A stretch of DNA of 64,000 bases from Acinetobacter courvalinii (GTDB lineage Bacteria; Pseudomonadota; Gammaproteobacteria; Pseudomonadales; Moraxellaceae): positions 62,001 to 126,000 of the forward strand of contig NZ_BMDA01000003.1 in assembly GCF_014635545.1 (NCBI RefSeq), read 5' to 3'. Position numbers and translations under genes: made by a program. Each line of letters begins with the position of its first letter. Positions within the stretch are counted from its first letter, which is position 1. A model generated the notes under the pieces. The model was not told the DNA's origin. It saw only the letters and a program-made list of their open reading frames with translations, and searched no databases. Positions 15,382 through 24,090 of this stretch are shown in pieces.

Positions 15382-15773
15382 TACTCACCTACAGGGAAAA
15401 ACCCGCCACGGGTATTGCACCATACGAGAGGTGGACAAATATGATAACCAGACTGATCAAAAACGATTTTATCGCGTTGAGGGAAATCAATTTCTAAGTC
15501 GAAAGTATCAGAATCAACTACCTCGGAGCTAAATGAAATCTGGATGTCTTTACCTGCTGCATCTAAATGTAAATTTTTAGATTTAAGCCAGTTCAGGATC
15601 TGCATAATCACTTCGATCGGATCTCCGCGATAATCAAGCAACATGACCCGGGCGGTATAATCAAAATAGCCCTCTTTCTGGCTGCCATTTACGATCAAAA
15701 GATGACACTTGTCTGGTGTCAGTAAAGAAAGTTTCTGAGCCAAAAATGTTTTTAGGGGGGCGAGGGCTTTCAT
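15381..15773 (-). CDS. R: tail completion protein R
   Basis: 130 residues (P2 gpR 155). Recognised from KALAPLKTFLAQKLSLLTPD and FDYTARVMLLDYRGDPIEVI, with the usual C-terminal HICPPLVWCNTRGGFFPV. It pairs with S in tail completion and head joining. It sits between the lysin gene and S, the P2 order. No spanin (Rz/Rz1) was found among the lysis genes. Confidence 0.88.
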   Translation of the reverse strand: MKALAPLKTFLAQKLSLLTPDKCHLLIVNGSQKEGYFDYTARVMLLDYRGDPIEVIMQILNWLKSKNLHLDAAGKDIQISFSSEVVDSDTFDLEIDFPQRDKIVFDQSGYHICPPLVWCNTRGGFFPVGE

Positions 15774-15775
15774 AA

Positions 15776-16372
15776 TTAACCTGCGAAACGTTTGTATGCG
15801 TTGGCCAGCTTGATGTCATAGCTATTAGCTTTATAGTTTGGCCCGTTATAGCCATTTGCAAAGGCCTTCCAATCTTTGTTTTTCAGAGCATTAATTAAAT
15901 TATTTACTTTGATATAGCGGCACATTGCATCCAATTGATGGGCCTCATTCTTGTACATCGCATTTATAAAATCTTGAATTGATTCATAGCCAAGCGTGTA
16001 CCAGTGATATCCCATGACTTGGCCAAGTCCCCAACTACAAGACTCCAATGCACTTACACGGTCAAATTTGACTGCATCCTGAAGCTTTAAGTGCTGTACT
16101 GACTCTAACCCATACCCCCCCGAAGTTTTCGAGCAAAGGTCGGGCCGTTTTCGCATCATTTCGTCAGCGATCTTTGACTTTTTATTTTCAATTAATCGAC
16201 GACGCATGATGTGGCGTTCAAACAAAATAACGGGGGAACCATCTTTGTTAAAACCTGAGCTCTTACATTCGACCTCAATAACTGCACGTAATGCCGCAGT
16301 TTCAATCTGGAGGTTTTTAGCCTGTTGCTCAATTTGTTCCAAGGAAATTTTTAAACTCATTTGGTCCACCAT
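15776..16372 (-). CDS. phage endolysin, N-acetylmuramidase family
   Basis: 198 residues with an N-acetylmuramidase (DUF3380-type) domain through most of the length. Key segments are VECKSSGFNKDGSPVILFER, with the candidate catalytic Glu in IEVECKSSGF, and ESCSWGLGQVMGYHWYTLGY. No signal peptide, signal anchor or separate cell-wall-binding domain is seen, so release should depend on the holin encoded just upstream. It cleaves the glycan strands of peptidoglycan at lysis. It starts one base after the holin ends. Confidence 0.9.
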   Translation of the reverse strand: MVDQMSLKISLEQIEQQAKNLQIETAALRAVIEVECKSSGFNKDGSPVILFERHIMRRRLIENKKSKIADEMMRKRPDLCSKTSGGYGLESVQHLKLQDAVKFDRVSALESCSWGLGQVMGYHWYTLGYESIQDFINAMYKNEAHQLDAMCRYIKVNNLINALKNKDWKAFANGYNGPNYKANSYDIKLANAYKRFAG

Positions 16373-16750
16373 TCATTTAAAAATCGCAGTGAATGCTGCT
16401 TTAATTTCAGAAATGAGTTCGCTAGGCTTTTTACCATCCATCAACTTAAAGGATTGATATAAAATTCCCACGAATAAAAGACCAAAAACGGCAAAGAAAA
16501 GCATTACAACGCCTTGAGCCGAGTGGGAATAATGAGTCAAATTGAAGTACTCAATAAAAGCAGCTCCACCATAGATACTGATAGCAACACTGAAAGCAAA
16601 CTTGATGATCACTCCAGTTGTGATTTTTAAACGACCTTCCATGTCAATATCACCGCTAAGAGTCAGAGCAAAAATGGCCCCGATGATGGCTGCAATAATT
16701 TTGATAAACCATGGTAGGCCTTTGATACTAATCGGGTCATTCATGCCCAT
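16373..16750 (-). CDS. phage holin
   Basis: 125 residues with three hydrophobic segments: WFIKIIAAIIGAIFALTLSG (about 14-33), IIKFAFSVAISIYGGAAFIE (about 48-67), and AQGVVMLFFAVFGLLFVGIL (about 78-97), followed by a short charged C-terminal tail. Position between X and the lysin, three membrane segments and size all fit a holin that permeabilises the inner membrane to release the lysin. It is not similar in sequence to P2 gpY. Confidence 0.82.
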   Translation of the reverse strand: MGMNDPISIKGLPWFIKIIAAIIGAIFALTLSGDIDMEGRLKITTGVIIKFAFSVAISIYGGAAFIEYFNLTHYSHSAQGVVMLFFAVFGLLFVGILYQSFKLMDGKKPSELISEIKAAFTAIFK

Positions 16751-16754
16751 CCCC

Positions 16755-16958
16755 TTAATCCCAAAGTTTCAGCATTTGTGGTGCAGTGGCCTTGGTTAAT
16801 TCTGGTAATTGTATTTTTTGAAGTTCGTTCAAAAAGATTTGATTTATTGACGCATTTGCCTCAAGTAAAGCCGGGAGCATTTCAACCGCTTTGGTACCGT
16901 AATAACGATAGGCAATTGACTCCAAGGTATCTCCCTGGATTGCTTTGACTTCTCTCAT
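16755..16958 (-). CDS. X: tail protein X (LysM-like)
   Basis: 67 residues equal in size to P2 gpX (67). A LysM-like stretch (VKAIQGDTLESIAYRYYGTK) is typical of the tail_X family, which assembles near the tail hub. It overlaps L by 4 bases (ATGA) and ends 4 bases before the holin start. Confidence 0.93.
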   Translation of the reverse strand: MREVKAIQGDTLESIAYRYYGTKAVEMLPALLEANASINQIFLNELQKIQLPELTKATAPQMLKLWD

Positions 16959-17353
16959 ACAAGTCGTACCCGGTTACGTGGCCGGTTGGTTAAATCGGCT
17001 ATTGTGTGTTGAACAATCCGGCGGAGTGAGTCAGCTTTATCGCGTTGGTTTTCACCACGCACCTGGCCTGTGGTCGTAGTATCAAAATCGAGGTTATCTT
17101 CACAAATGAGGGCTGCGGCTTCATAACTCACAGCACGTTTATATTTGCGGATCTGTTCCTCTGTTTCGATTACGTTTCCTTTTAAATCGCCATTGATGAT
17201 ATCCATGGCCAAAAGGATTTTTTCAGACAGCAGCTGCTCACCCTTGGATTGATCCAAACGCACTTGCCCAAGTAGATCCGTAATACTGATATTCGGATAT
17301 TCAGGTATTGGATTTTCGACTTCAGCATTTTGAACAGGTGCGTTTAGTAACAT
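16955..17353 (-). CDS. L: head completion protein L
   Basis: 132 residues, shorter than P2 gpL (169). The GPL family is recognised by NISITDLLGQVRLDQSKGEQ, KRAVSYEAAALICED and the terminal HTIADLTNRPRNRVRLV. It completes DNA-filled heads and forms the connector to the tail. It lies between M and X as in P2. Confidence 0.9.
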   Translation of the reverse strand: MLLNAPVQNAEVENPIPEYPNISITDLLGQVRLDQSKGEQLLSEKILLAMDIINGDLKGNVIETEEQIRKYKRAVSYEAAALICEDNLDFDTTTTGQVRGENQRDKADSLRRIVQHTIADLTNRPRNRVRLV

Positions 17354-17356
17354 GGA

Positions 17357-18187
17357 TTACTCCTGTGCCTGAGAGTCGGTGGACGCAGGATCAGATCCAG
17401 CAGCATTTGTATCTGCCGTTGAATCTGCCTGCGAGCCGACAGTGGCGTCGGGAGACGACCCGGTTGCATTTTGACGCAATCGCTTTTCAAGCTGCTCTAA
17501 TGTTTTTTTACAGCCTGCTTTGGGATTGTATCGAAGTGCATTCTTGTAAGCCGTTACAGCTTCATTTGGTTGTGCCTGGTTCAATGCATCGCCGAGGGCA
17601 CGATAAATTTTGGCGCGTACTTCATCGACAATCTGCTCGCCTTCGCCAAGACTAATGATGCGCTGAATGATTGAAGCATTTGCAATCGCTAGATCCTCAT
17701 CATCGATAAAGACTTCAGCGCATTGCTCGGTGACAAATTCAGCGGTTGAGCGTGAATAACCTTCAGGCATCACCATGTCATTCAAAACAACGTATTCAGC
17801 AATTTTGACAGCCAGTTCAAAATCGTTGACATCGCACGCCCAGATCATCAAATGAACCAGCGTCGTGTTTTGTGGGGCAGGTGAGACAGCCAGACAGCCA
17901 TCGATGAAACCCCCATATTCAGGAAGCCATTCCGCTTTTTTAGCAATCCGTTCCTGAATGGATTTCATGCTGGCCAGTGTATTCAAATGATTGAACATTC
18001 GTAATTCAATATTTGGCTGATTGCCCTGAGTTAACAGTTCAGCAGGAATCTGGACGGTTTGATCTGGGCCCGAGGCCAAGTCAACCGCAATAGTGCGTTT
18101 GACTCGTGGATCGGGGCTTTGTTGGGCTTTCACAGCCCGTTCTGCCAGCATCTTTTCTCGATACTGGCGCATAGAATTAACTGGCAT
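17357..18187 (-). CDS. M: terminase small/endonuclease subunit M
   Basis: 276 residues (P2 gpM 247), with the GPM family core over about 1-225: AEYVVLNDMVMPEGYSRSTA and VDEVRAKIYRALGDALNQAQ. The last 45 residues are Gly/Ser/Asp/Ala-rich and disordered, unlike P2. In P2 gpM carries the cos-cleaving activity and works with gpP. It starts 2 bases after N. Confidence 0.92.
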   Translation of the reverse strand: MPVNSMRQYREKMLAERAVKAQQSPDPRVKRTIAVDLASGPDQTVQIPAELLTQGNQPNIELRMFNHLNTLASMKSIQERIAKKAEWLPEYGGFIDGCLAVSPAPQNTTLVHLMIWACDVNDFELAVKIAEYVVLNDMVMPEGYSRSTAEFVTEQCAEVFIDDEDLAIANASIIQRIISLGEGEQIVDEVRAKIYRALGDALNQAQPNEAVTAYKNALRYNPKAGCKKTLEQLEKRLRQNATGSSPDATVGSQADSTADTNAAGSDPASTDSQAQE

Positions 18188-18189
18188 GA

Positions 18190-19224
18190 TTACTCGACCT
18201 CAATGTTTTCGATGAGAACAGCCTTTGTATAATCTTCAACTACAAAGTCCTCGTTCACAGATTGATAATCCACCGCACGATCCCATGATGGTTGATCTTG
18301 AATTGAACGATTGAAAGTACCGTTCTGCATATAGATCGACAGGTTGTCTGGAGTTGTGATCAGCATGGTTTTAGCCGGGAATTTAGGAACATGCATGGCA
18401 CGTAAAGTACCTAATTGTTTGTTCGCATAAATTGTTCGGGCAGCCAGTTGTTGAGTTGGGTCCTGGATAGTGTTCAAAAGCGGTAAATATTTATCACTCA
18501 AGATTCCACGACCACAAATAACGACTAGGCCACTGTCTTTATGTTGGTCAGCGATAAATTCCTCGACCGCATATTCCACTAAACCATCAACAGTTTTGTA
18601 TTCATGACCAGCGCCAATAAGGGTTTTTTTGACGACTGTACCGCCGACATTTACATCTTCACCGGCATAGTGTTGTTCTGGAGCAATTTCACGGATTTTT
18701 TGCAGCCAGCCACGCTTTACATCCTGTAAAAGTGGGTTCGCTACACGGTCTGAAGTTGGAGCACGGTATAAACCATTCCAGCCGATACAGAGTTTATCTA
18801 AGGCAACAGCGCGAACTACAAGTTCCTGAAGCATTTGCTTGAAATTCGGGTGATGACGCCATGCATTCAGTAATGCCCATTTCATCGCGACATCGTAGTT
18901 GGTTTGCGTACAATCGTACTCATCCAAGTGCTCTAGATTTCCGACTGGAGTCGGTTGACGCTCCTGAACATTGGTATTGGTATTACCAGCAATACTTGTC
19001 CCGATACTTAAAGCAATTTTTTCACCACGGGCATTATCAACAGGGAAATAATTGATCAACTTTAAAAAGTCGGCTTGCTCCTGATATGCCTTAATGATTT
19101 TTTGCTGTGGTACTGGATTAACAGCAAATGTATTGAGAACACTCTCAACACCGTTGGCGCGTGCGATGTCAGCTTTATAGGATTCAAATAGCTGACGTGC
19201 TTGTGGTTGTAAAACTACAGACAT
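18190..19224 (-). CDS. N: major capsid protein N
   Basis: 344 residues (P2 gpN 357). The phage_cap_P2 family is recognised by LQPQARQLFESYKADIARAN at the start and by YDVAMKWALLNAWRHHPNFK, GWNGLYRAPTSD and KQLGTLRAMHVPKFPAKTML. It is presumably trimmed at the N-terminus by the O protease, as in P2. It follows O by 16 bases in the O operon. Confidence 0.95.
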   Translation of the reverse strand: MSVVLQPQARQLFESYKADIARANGVESVLNTFAVNPVPQQKIIKAYQEQADFLKLINYFPVDNARGEKIALSIGTSIAGNTNTNVQERQPTPVGNLEHLDEYDCTQTNYDVAMKWALLNAWRHHPNFKQMLQELVVRAVALDKLCIGWNGLYRAPTSDRVANPLLQDVKRGWLQKIREIAPEQHYAGEDVNVGGTVVKKTLIGAGHEYKTVDGLVEYAVEEFIADQHKDSGLVVICGRGILSDKYLPLLNTIQDPTQQLAARTIYANKQLGTLRAMHVPKFPAKTMLITTPDNLSIYMQNGTFNRSIQDQPSWDRAVDYQSVNEDFVVEDYTKAVLIENIEVE

Positions 19225-19240
19225 ATTTATTTAATTCCTA

Positions 19241-20164
19241 TTAGTAATCGACAGTATTTGCTGCGCCACCAGTTTGTGCTGGAGGAGGGTTCATCGGGGT
19301 TGTGCTGAGTGTGTTGAACTGATTTTTTAAATCGTTCAGGCCTTGTGAAAGTTGCTGCAAAATTGGTGTCAGTTCAGGACTTACAGCTGGAACTGGATTT
19401 GTTTGCTGATTTGACTGTTGTTCAGGGGCAGCAGCTGCTGGAGTTTGAACACTAGGAACTGCTGGAGTTTGTACTTCAGGAGCTACTGCAGGCGGATTGC
19501 TTAATGATTGTTTAAGTCCACTCACTTCTTGAGCTAATGTTTTAATGCCGTTCAAGCACTGGACGACGCCTTGAGTTAAAGCACCTGCCAATTCTTCACT
19601 AACAGCGGATGAATCTTGAGGCTTTGGCGTCGGGGTTAAAGCTTCTTTGAGCTGATCAATAAAGCTTTTCCCTTCATTTGTTTTTTCAGACATGGTGATA
19701 TAAATCTCCGAATCAGGTTGGGTTCTGAGCGAATGAGGGTTTGCAGAAAACTTGATGGCTTGGGTACCCAACGAAGCAGGGGTATCGGTCATTCCCAACC
19801 CGACAAGGTAGGCTTTACCAGTCCCGGCAAAATTGCGGTAGAACTCAATTGAAGGGTAAATTTTTTGCCCTTTTTTGTTCATTTCCACAAAATTTGGTAA
19901 AGCTGAAATGGTCACGTATAGATGAAGTTTTCCATCAATTTCCTCCGCTTCAGCTTTTAAAATATCGCCATAAGCATTAAACGGAGGCTCAGGGGACCAG
20001 CCGCCAAAATGTTCGATATTGATACGACCCGCATAATGCTCCGGGTTGTATGTATCTGCCATTTCTTGGATTTCTTGACGTAATAATTCACGTCCATCGA
20101 CAGTTTGCCCTTCACGAGCAACACGAAAACGTTTAATTACTCGTCCTTCTCCTGGTAGCTCCAT
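19241..20164 (-). CDS. O: capsid scaffold / maturation protease O
   Basis: 307 residues (P2 gpO 284). The N-terminal protease domain (about 1-150) has likely triad residues Asp23 (VDGRELLRQ), His52 (INIEHFGGWSPEPPF) and Ser105 (KIYPSIEFYRNF), judged by alignment in mind with the P2 triad. GLGMTDTPASLGT is the conserved end of this domain. A Pro/Gln/Ala-rich scaffold follows (about 160-300) and ends in a coiled stretch (LTPILQQLSQGLNDLKNQFN). It guides capsid assembly and cleaves N, L and itself. First gene of the leftward operon from the divergent promoter at 20238-20260. Confidence 0.93.
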   Translation of the reverse strand: MELPGEGRVIKRFRVAREGQTVDGRELLRQEIQEMADTYNPEHYAGRINIEHFGGWSPEPPFNAYGDILKAEAEEIDGKLHLYVTISALPNFVEMNKKGQKIYPSIEFYRNFAGTGKAYLVGLGMTDTPASLGTQAIKFSANPHSLRTQPDSEIYITMSEKTNEGKSFIDQLKEALTPTPKPQDSSAVSEELAGALTQGVVQCLNGIKTLAQEVSGLKQSLSNPPAVAPEVQTPAVPSVQTPAAAAPEQQSNQQTNPVPAVSPELTPILQQLSQGLNDLKNQFNTLSTTPMNPPPAQTGGAANTVDY

Positions 20165-20237
20165 TTAATATTCCGCAATTCATTTTTAAGATGCTTGCAG
20201 TCTGCTTTGATGGTAGGTATGCGTGCAATCTGACCTA

Positions 20238-20260
20238 TCCTGATTAACGCTTAATCAGGA
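20238..20260. promoter_or_regulatory. divergent late-promoter dyad between O and P
   Basis: TCCTGATTAA, CGC, TTAATCAGGA: a perfect 10-bp inverted repeat. Unlike the three one-way copies, both arms are the full half-site, as expected if the same element serves O leftward and P rightward, as the P2 O/P promoters do. Confidence 0.8.
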
Positions 20261-20305
20261 ATACATCACTCAAAGAATTTCAGTGCTTAACGCAACATTA
20301 GGCAC

Positions 20306-22087
20306 ATGAATACAAATGCACCGACGTTCCTAGAACTCATGAACCCAAGACAGCAGGGAAGAATACTTTTCTCGATGGGTATGTCTGTCTCAGAAATCGC
20401 CAACCATACTGGGGAGAATCGTTCGACTGTCGAAAGCTGGAAGCAGCGCGACCAATGGGCAAAATCGGATGTATTTGATGACATCACAATTGCATTAAAA
20501 ATCCGTTATATGTCCTTAACTTTTATGGAAAATAAAAGTAATGCCAATTACAAAGAAATGGAACGGATCTCTAAAGAGTTTGAACGATGGGCGAGGATCA
20601 ATAAATATTTAGAGTCGGGTAAACAAACGGATCTCAATCCTAATCTTGAGAACAGAAATGCAGGACCTAAAAAGCGAAAACTTAAAAATGAAATTACGCT
20701 CGAGGATCTGGAAAAACTTGAAGAAGCATTCAAGGAATTTTTATACGTTTATCAACAGGAATGGATGGATGCCGTTTCATGGTCTCGTATTTTTATTTTA
20801 TTAAAGTCCCGTCAGATTGGTGCCACATATATTTTTGCGCTTTGGGCTCTAATCGATTTACTCAAAACGGGCAAAAATAAAATCTTTATGTCTGCATCAA
20901 AGGCGCAGGCATATCAGTTCGTTGAATATATCAAGGCTTTTGTTCTCGATGTGATCGGATTGGATCTGACTGGTGATCCGATTGTGATTAATGGCCCGAA
21001 TGGCCAAGCTACAGTTTATTACCTAGGGACCAATGCCCTTACTGCCCAAGGCCGCCATGGTGATGTCATCATGGATGAATTCTTTTGGATTCGTAAATTT
21101 TTGCAGTTTAAAAAAGTTGCTTCAGCGATGGCATCCCAAAAGATGTATAAGCAAATTTACATGTCCACTCCCTCAAGTATTTTGCATGAGGCATATTCAT
21201 TCTGGACAGGTAAAGACAGCAAACGAAAGTTACCTATTGAGATCGATGTCAGTAAGTCAGCTTTGAAAGCTCCAGTTAAATGTGCTGATCGAAAAACCCG
21301 CCAGATAGTTACGCTCAGTGATGCGGAGGAAAAAGGGTGTGACCTGTTTGATCGTGAGGATCTGCTGGCTGAATATGGCGACGAGGAATTTGCCAATCTA
21401 TTCGATTGTGAGTTTATTGATGATTCGGGATCTTATTTCCCGCTTAAAGATATCGTCCCTAACATGGTCGACAGTTGGGAAGTGTGGAAGGACTTTTTTC
21501 CGAATCAAAACCCTCGTTATGCCGGGGAAGTTTGGCTCGGCTACGATCCATCATTCACAGGAGATAATGCAGCCCTTGCAGTGATTGCCCCGCCTACTAC
21601 GCCACTTGAGCCATATCGCATATTAGAAATTAAACAATTTCAAGGTATGAAGGCCAGCGAACAGGCCTTGTATATCAAAAAGGTTTGTGGTCGTTACAAC
21701 GTCACTTTTATCGGGATTGATAATACCGGGAACGGCTTGGCCGTGGCTGAACATGTAGAGATATTTTTCCCGCAACTCACACGATTGAACTACACACCAG
21801 AATTAAAAATTCGTATGGGCCTCCGGGTAAAAGAATTATTCCAAAAACGCAGACTGCATTTTGATGCTGGTTTGCAAATTGTGGCTAAGTCATTTTTGTC
21901 GATCAAAAAAGCATTAACTGGTGGCGGGGGGAATAAAACACTTGTCACCAGTCGAAACGCTGAAACTGGTCACGGTGACATAGCCTGGGCAGTAATGAAT
22001 GGTTTGGAGAAAGCCCCGATTATTCATATTCCAGATCCAGAACATCAAGGCGCACGTCAAAGCCGTATCAGAGTATTTAATTCATGA
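20306..22087 (+). CDS. P: terminase large subunit P (ATPase/nuclease)
   Basis: 593 residues (P2 gpP 590). The N-terminal HTH (MSVSEIANHTGENRSTVESW) binds cos DNA. The ATPase core carries an atypical Walker A in LLKSRQIGATYIFALWALID and a Walker B (VIMDEFFW). The nuclease-type C-terminal domain starts at VWLGYDPSFTGDNAALAVIA with an acidic cluster. It powers DNA packaging. The start at 20306 gives the gpP-like N-terminus; the alternative ATG at 20339 would remove ten residues. Its leader from the divergent dyad is very short. It overlaps Q by 4 bases. Confidence 0.95.
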   Translation: MNTNAPTFLELMNPRQQGRILFSMGMSVSEIANHTGENRSTVESWKQRDQWAKSDVFDDITIALKIRYMSLTFMENKSNANYKEMERISKEFERWARINKYLESGKQTDLNPNLENRNAGPKKRKLKNEITLEDLEKLEEAFKEFLYVYQQEWMDAVSWSRIFILLKSRQIGATYIFALWALIDLLKTGKNKIFMSASKAQAYQFVEYIKAFVLDVIGLDLTGDPIVINGPNGQATVYYLGTNALTAQGRHGDVIMDEFFWIRKFLQFKKVASAMASQKMYKQIYMSTPSSILHEAYSFWTGKDSKRKLPIEIDVSKSALKAPVKCADRKTRQIVTLSDAEEKGCDLFDREDLLAEYGDEEFANLFDCEFIDDSGSYFPLKDIVPNMVDSWEVWKDFFPNQNPRYAGEVWLGYDPSFTGDNAALAVIAPPTTPLEPYRILEIKQFQGMKASEQALYIKKVCGRYNVTFIGIDNTGNGLAVAEHVEIFFPQLTRLNYTPELKIRMGLRVKELFQKRRLHFDAGLQIVAKSFLSIKKALTGGGGNKTLVTSRNAETGHGDIAWAVMNGLEKAPIIHIPDPEHQGARQSRIRVFNS

Positions 22088-23181
22088 AAATATTGGACAA
22101 AGTTGTTTCAAGCCTATTTCCAAGTCTGGAGCAAATGTCTGTGGACCACTCTCCAGTAAACAATCCATCAAGTGCCATTGCCGATCAATCACCGGCACCG
22201 AAAATGCTAACTCGAAGTTTTGGAGATCCAGAGCCAGTACTTGATGGCCATACGCTATTTGAATATGGTTATTGTCCTGAATGGCAGGAGTGGTATGAAC
22301 TACCCTATGACATTGTTGCTACGTCAAAGCTGTACCGAGGAACAAGTCACCATACCAGTGCTATCGTCATCAAAAGAAATATTCTTTCTAATGATTTTAT
22401 TCCTCATCCGTTGTTAAGCCGCCATGACTTCAATTCATTGGCTTTGAATCTCATCACTTTTGCAAACTCTTATGCTCATATTCAATACAACCGTTTTCGT
22501 GGAGTACTTAAAATTACTTCACGGCCAGCGATCAATATGCGCAAAGGGCTTGATCTAAAATCGTTTTATCAATTAGATGGATTTCAGGCAAAACAGCATC
22601 AGTTTGAACCGCATGAAATTATCCATATTTCGGATGTAGATATTACTCAGGAAATCTATGGAGTACCGAATTACTTGAGCAGTATTAATGCAATTCTCTT
22701 AAATGAAGCAGCAACCTTGTTCCGTCGACGTTATTACAAGAATGGTGCACATGCAGGTTTTATTCTGCATATTACCGATGCCCTAAAATCACAAAAGGAT
22801 ATTGATGACCTTGAAGATTCACTGGCAAACTCCAAAGGTGCCGGCAATTTTAAAAACTTATTGGTTTATACACCTGGTGGAAAAGAGAAAGGTCTCAATG
22901 TAATTCCATTGGCTGAAGTCGCTGCAAAAGATGAATTTTATAATATTAAGATTGCCAGCCGCGATGACCAACTAGCCGGGCATCGAATACCGCCACAACT
23001 CATGGGCGTGGTACCGCAAAACTCAGGTGGATTCGGAGATATTGAGAAGGCTGCCCGAGTCTTTTACTACAATGAAATTGTTTATTATCAGAATCTATTA
23101 AAACAAATAAATGATCAGCTCGGGATAGAGGTGATTCGTTTTAAAGAATATGACTTAATTTCATCTGAATCAAAGTCATAG
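22084..23181 (+). CDS. Q: portal protein Q
   Basis: 365 residues (P2 gpQ 344). PBSX/P2-family portal: ITQEIYGVPNYLSSINAILL and the HRIPPQLMGVVPQNSGGFGD block, characteristic of this family. It forms the dodecameric vertex through which DNA enters and leaves. It overlaps P by 4 bases (ATGA) and is followed by a good terminator, then the candidate cos site, as in P2. Confidence 0.94.
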   Translation: MKILDKVVSSLFPSLEQMSVDHSPVNNPSSAIADQSPAPKMLTRSFGDPEPVLDGHTLFEYGYCPEWQEWYELPYDIVATSKLYRGTSHHTSAIVIKRNILSNDFIPHPLLSRHDFNSLALNLITFANSYAHIQYNRFRGVLKITSRPAINMRKGLDLKSFYQLDGFQAKQHQFEPHEIIHISDVDITQEIYGVPNYLSSINAILLNEAATLFRRRYYKNGAHAGFILHITDALKSQKDIDDLEDSLANSKGAGNFKNLLVYTPGGKEKGLNVIPLAEVAAKDEFYNIKIASRDDQLAGHRIPPQLMGVVPQNSGGFGDIEKAARVFYYNEIVYYQNLLKQINDQLGIEVIRFKEYDLISSESKS

Positions 23182-23239
23182 ATACCTGAATTATATCAAG
23201 AAAAGTATAAAAATTATATATTTATTTTAGTTTTCTCAG

Positions 23240-23268
23240 GCCACGTATTCATTGCGTGGCTTTTTTTT
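23240..23268 (+). terminator. rho-independent terminator after Q
   Basis: GCCACG, 9-nt loop, CGTGGC and eight T. It ends the P-Q operon. Confidence 0.9.
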
Positions 23269-23342
23269 CGCTTGAATTTAACCTGTGATCGACATGGAAG
23301 TGAAAGGGGGAAATCTCCTTAGGACCTAAGCAAGCTAAGACT

Positions 23343-23366
23343 GGAGCAGGAGGGGCAAACGCAGTC
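23343..23366. other. candidate cos (packaging) site
   Basis: GGAGCAGGAGGGGC followed by AAACGCAGT, read on +, resembles the P2 cos core (G-rich run then AAAGCAC). It lies 160 bp after Q, matching P2, where cos flanks Q. A partial inverted copy (GCAGGCGGGAGAGG on -) follows at about 23372-23385. This is judged by eye only. Confidence 0.4.
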
Positions 23367-23561
23367 TCCTCTCCCGCCTGCGCAGTTACTAAATGTCTCA
23401 TTTTTGATGCACAGAGAAATTATGTTCAAACGTTATGTTTCATAAGGTTTAGAGCACTTTTTTAATTTCATACTAGATGCGCTTTGATGCAATCCGATGC
23501 ACTAAATAAAAATAATGAAAAATAAGAAATATTTTAAACCTGAAAACTATAGGTTTTTAGA

Positions 23562-23837
23562 GGTTACAACTTAAAAATAATAGAAGTTACAAGTATTAAA
23601 TATATGTTTTATAAGACTTTATCTTGTAACTTTATAGAGGTTACATGAGGTTACGGAAATTTTAATAAACATTAAATATCTATATAAATCATATATATAA
23701 GGGGTTACATGTTGTAACCTCTAAAACTGGTTACATGTAACCTTGTAGTAACTTGTATGTAACTTTATAAATATTAGTAATTATTATTAATAAACATATA
23801 TTTAACTATATAAATAGAAATCTGTAACTTTTGTAAC
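23562..23837. repeat. cluster of GTTACA / TGTAAC hexamers in an AT-rich stretch
   Basis: About eleven copies in 276 bp. Forward GTTACA or GTTACG occur at 23563, 23586, 23640, 23650, 23704 and 23730. Reverse TGTAAC occur at 23625, 23713, 23736, 23758, 23823 and 23832. Most are extended as GAGGTTACA on the left and TGTAACCTC on the right, so the array is broadly mirror-symmetric. The centre includes two full palindromes (GTTACATGTAAC at 23730-23741, and GGTTACA-TGT-TGTAACC at 23703-23719). Spacing is irregular. It could bind a regulator or replication protein; no gene lies within 23.27-24.09 kb apart from this and the cos candidate. Confidence 0.85.
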
Positions 23838-24023
23838 CTCTTTTTTTCATGACCTAAAGTTTAAAAAGAAACTAGATAAACAACCCTTAAACCCTTGTTT
23901 CTATGTTCCTGATATTTCGCTTATTTATCGGAGATTTGCACACTATTTCCACACTTATACATCTAACTATCTGAATCATTTGCATTATTGTGATCCCGAC
24001 CCTCGGGACCAAGATTCAAAGAC
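23838..24023. other. AT-rich non-coding stretch
   Basis: No gene is seen. A small perfect hairpin (TCCCGA, CCC, TCGGGA at about 23994-24008) precedes the next terminator; this pair may be the end of an unidentified short transcript. Confidence 0.4.
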
Positions 24024-24057
24024 CCCAAGCTGGTATTAAAGGCTTGGGGTTTTTTAA
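24024..24057 (+). terminator. rho-independent terminator
   Basis: CCCCAAGC, 11-nt loop, GCTTGGGG and six T. No gene ends just upstream on +, so it may end a small RNA or a lost gene. Confidence 0.8.
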
Positions 24058-24090
24058 TACTTATTATTTATATGGTTTATTATAAAATTT

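Noticed and set aside
23562-23837. CRISPR-like array
   Set aside because: The repeats are 6-9 bp, occur in both orientations and have irregular spacing; no cas gene is nearby.
23994-24008. TCCCGA-CCC-TCGGGA followed by ACCA, reminiscent of a tRNA 3' end
   Set aside because: No upstream T-arm, anticodon arm or matching acceptor strand could be found.
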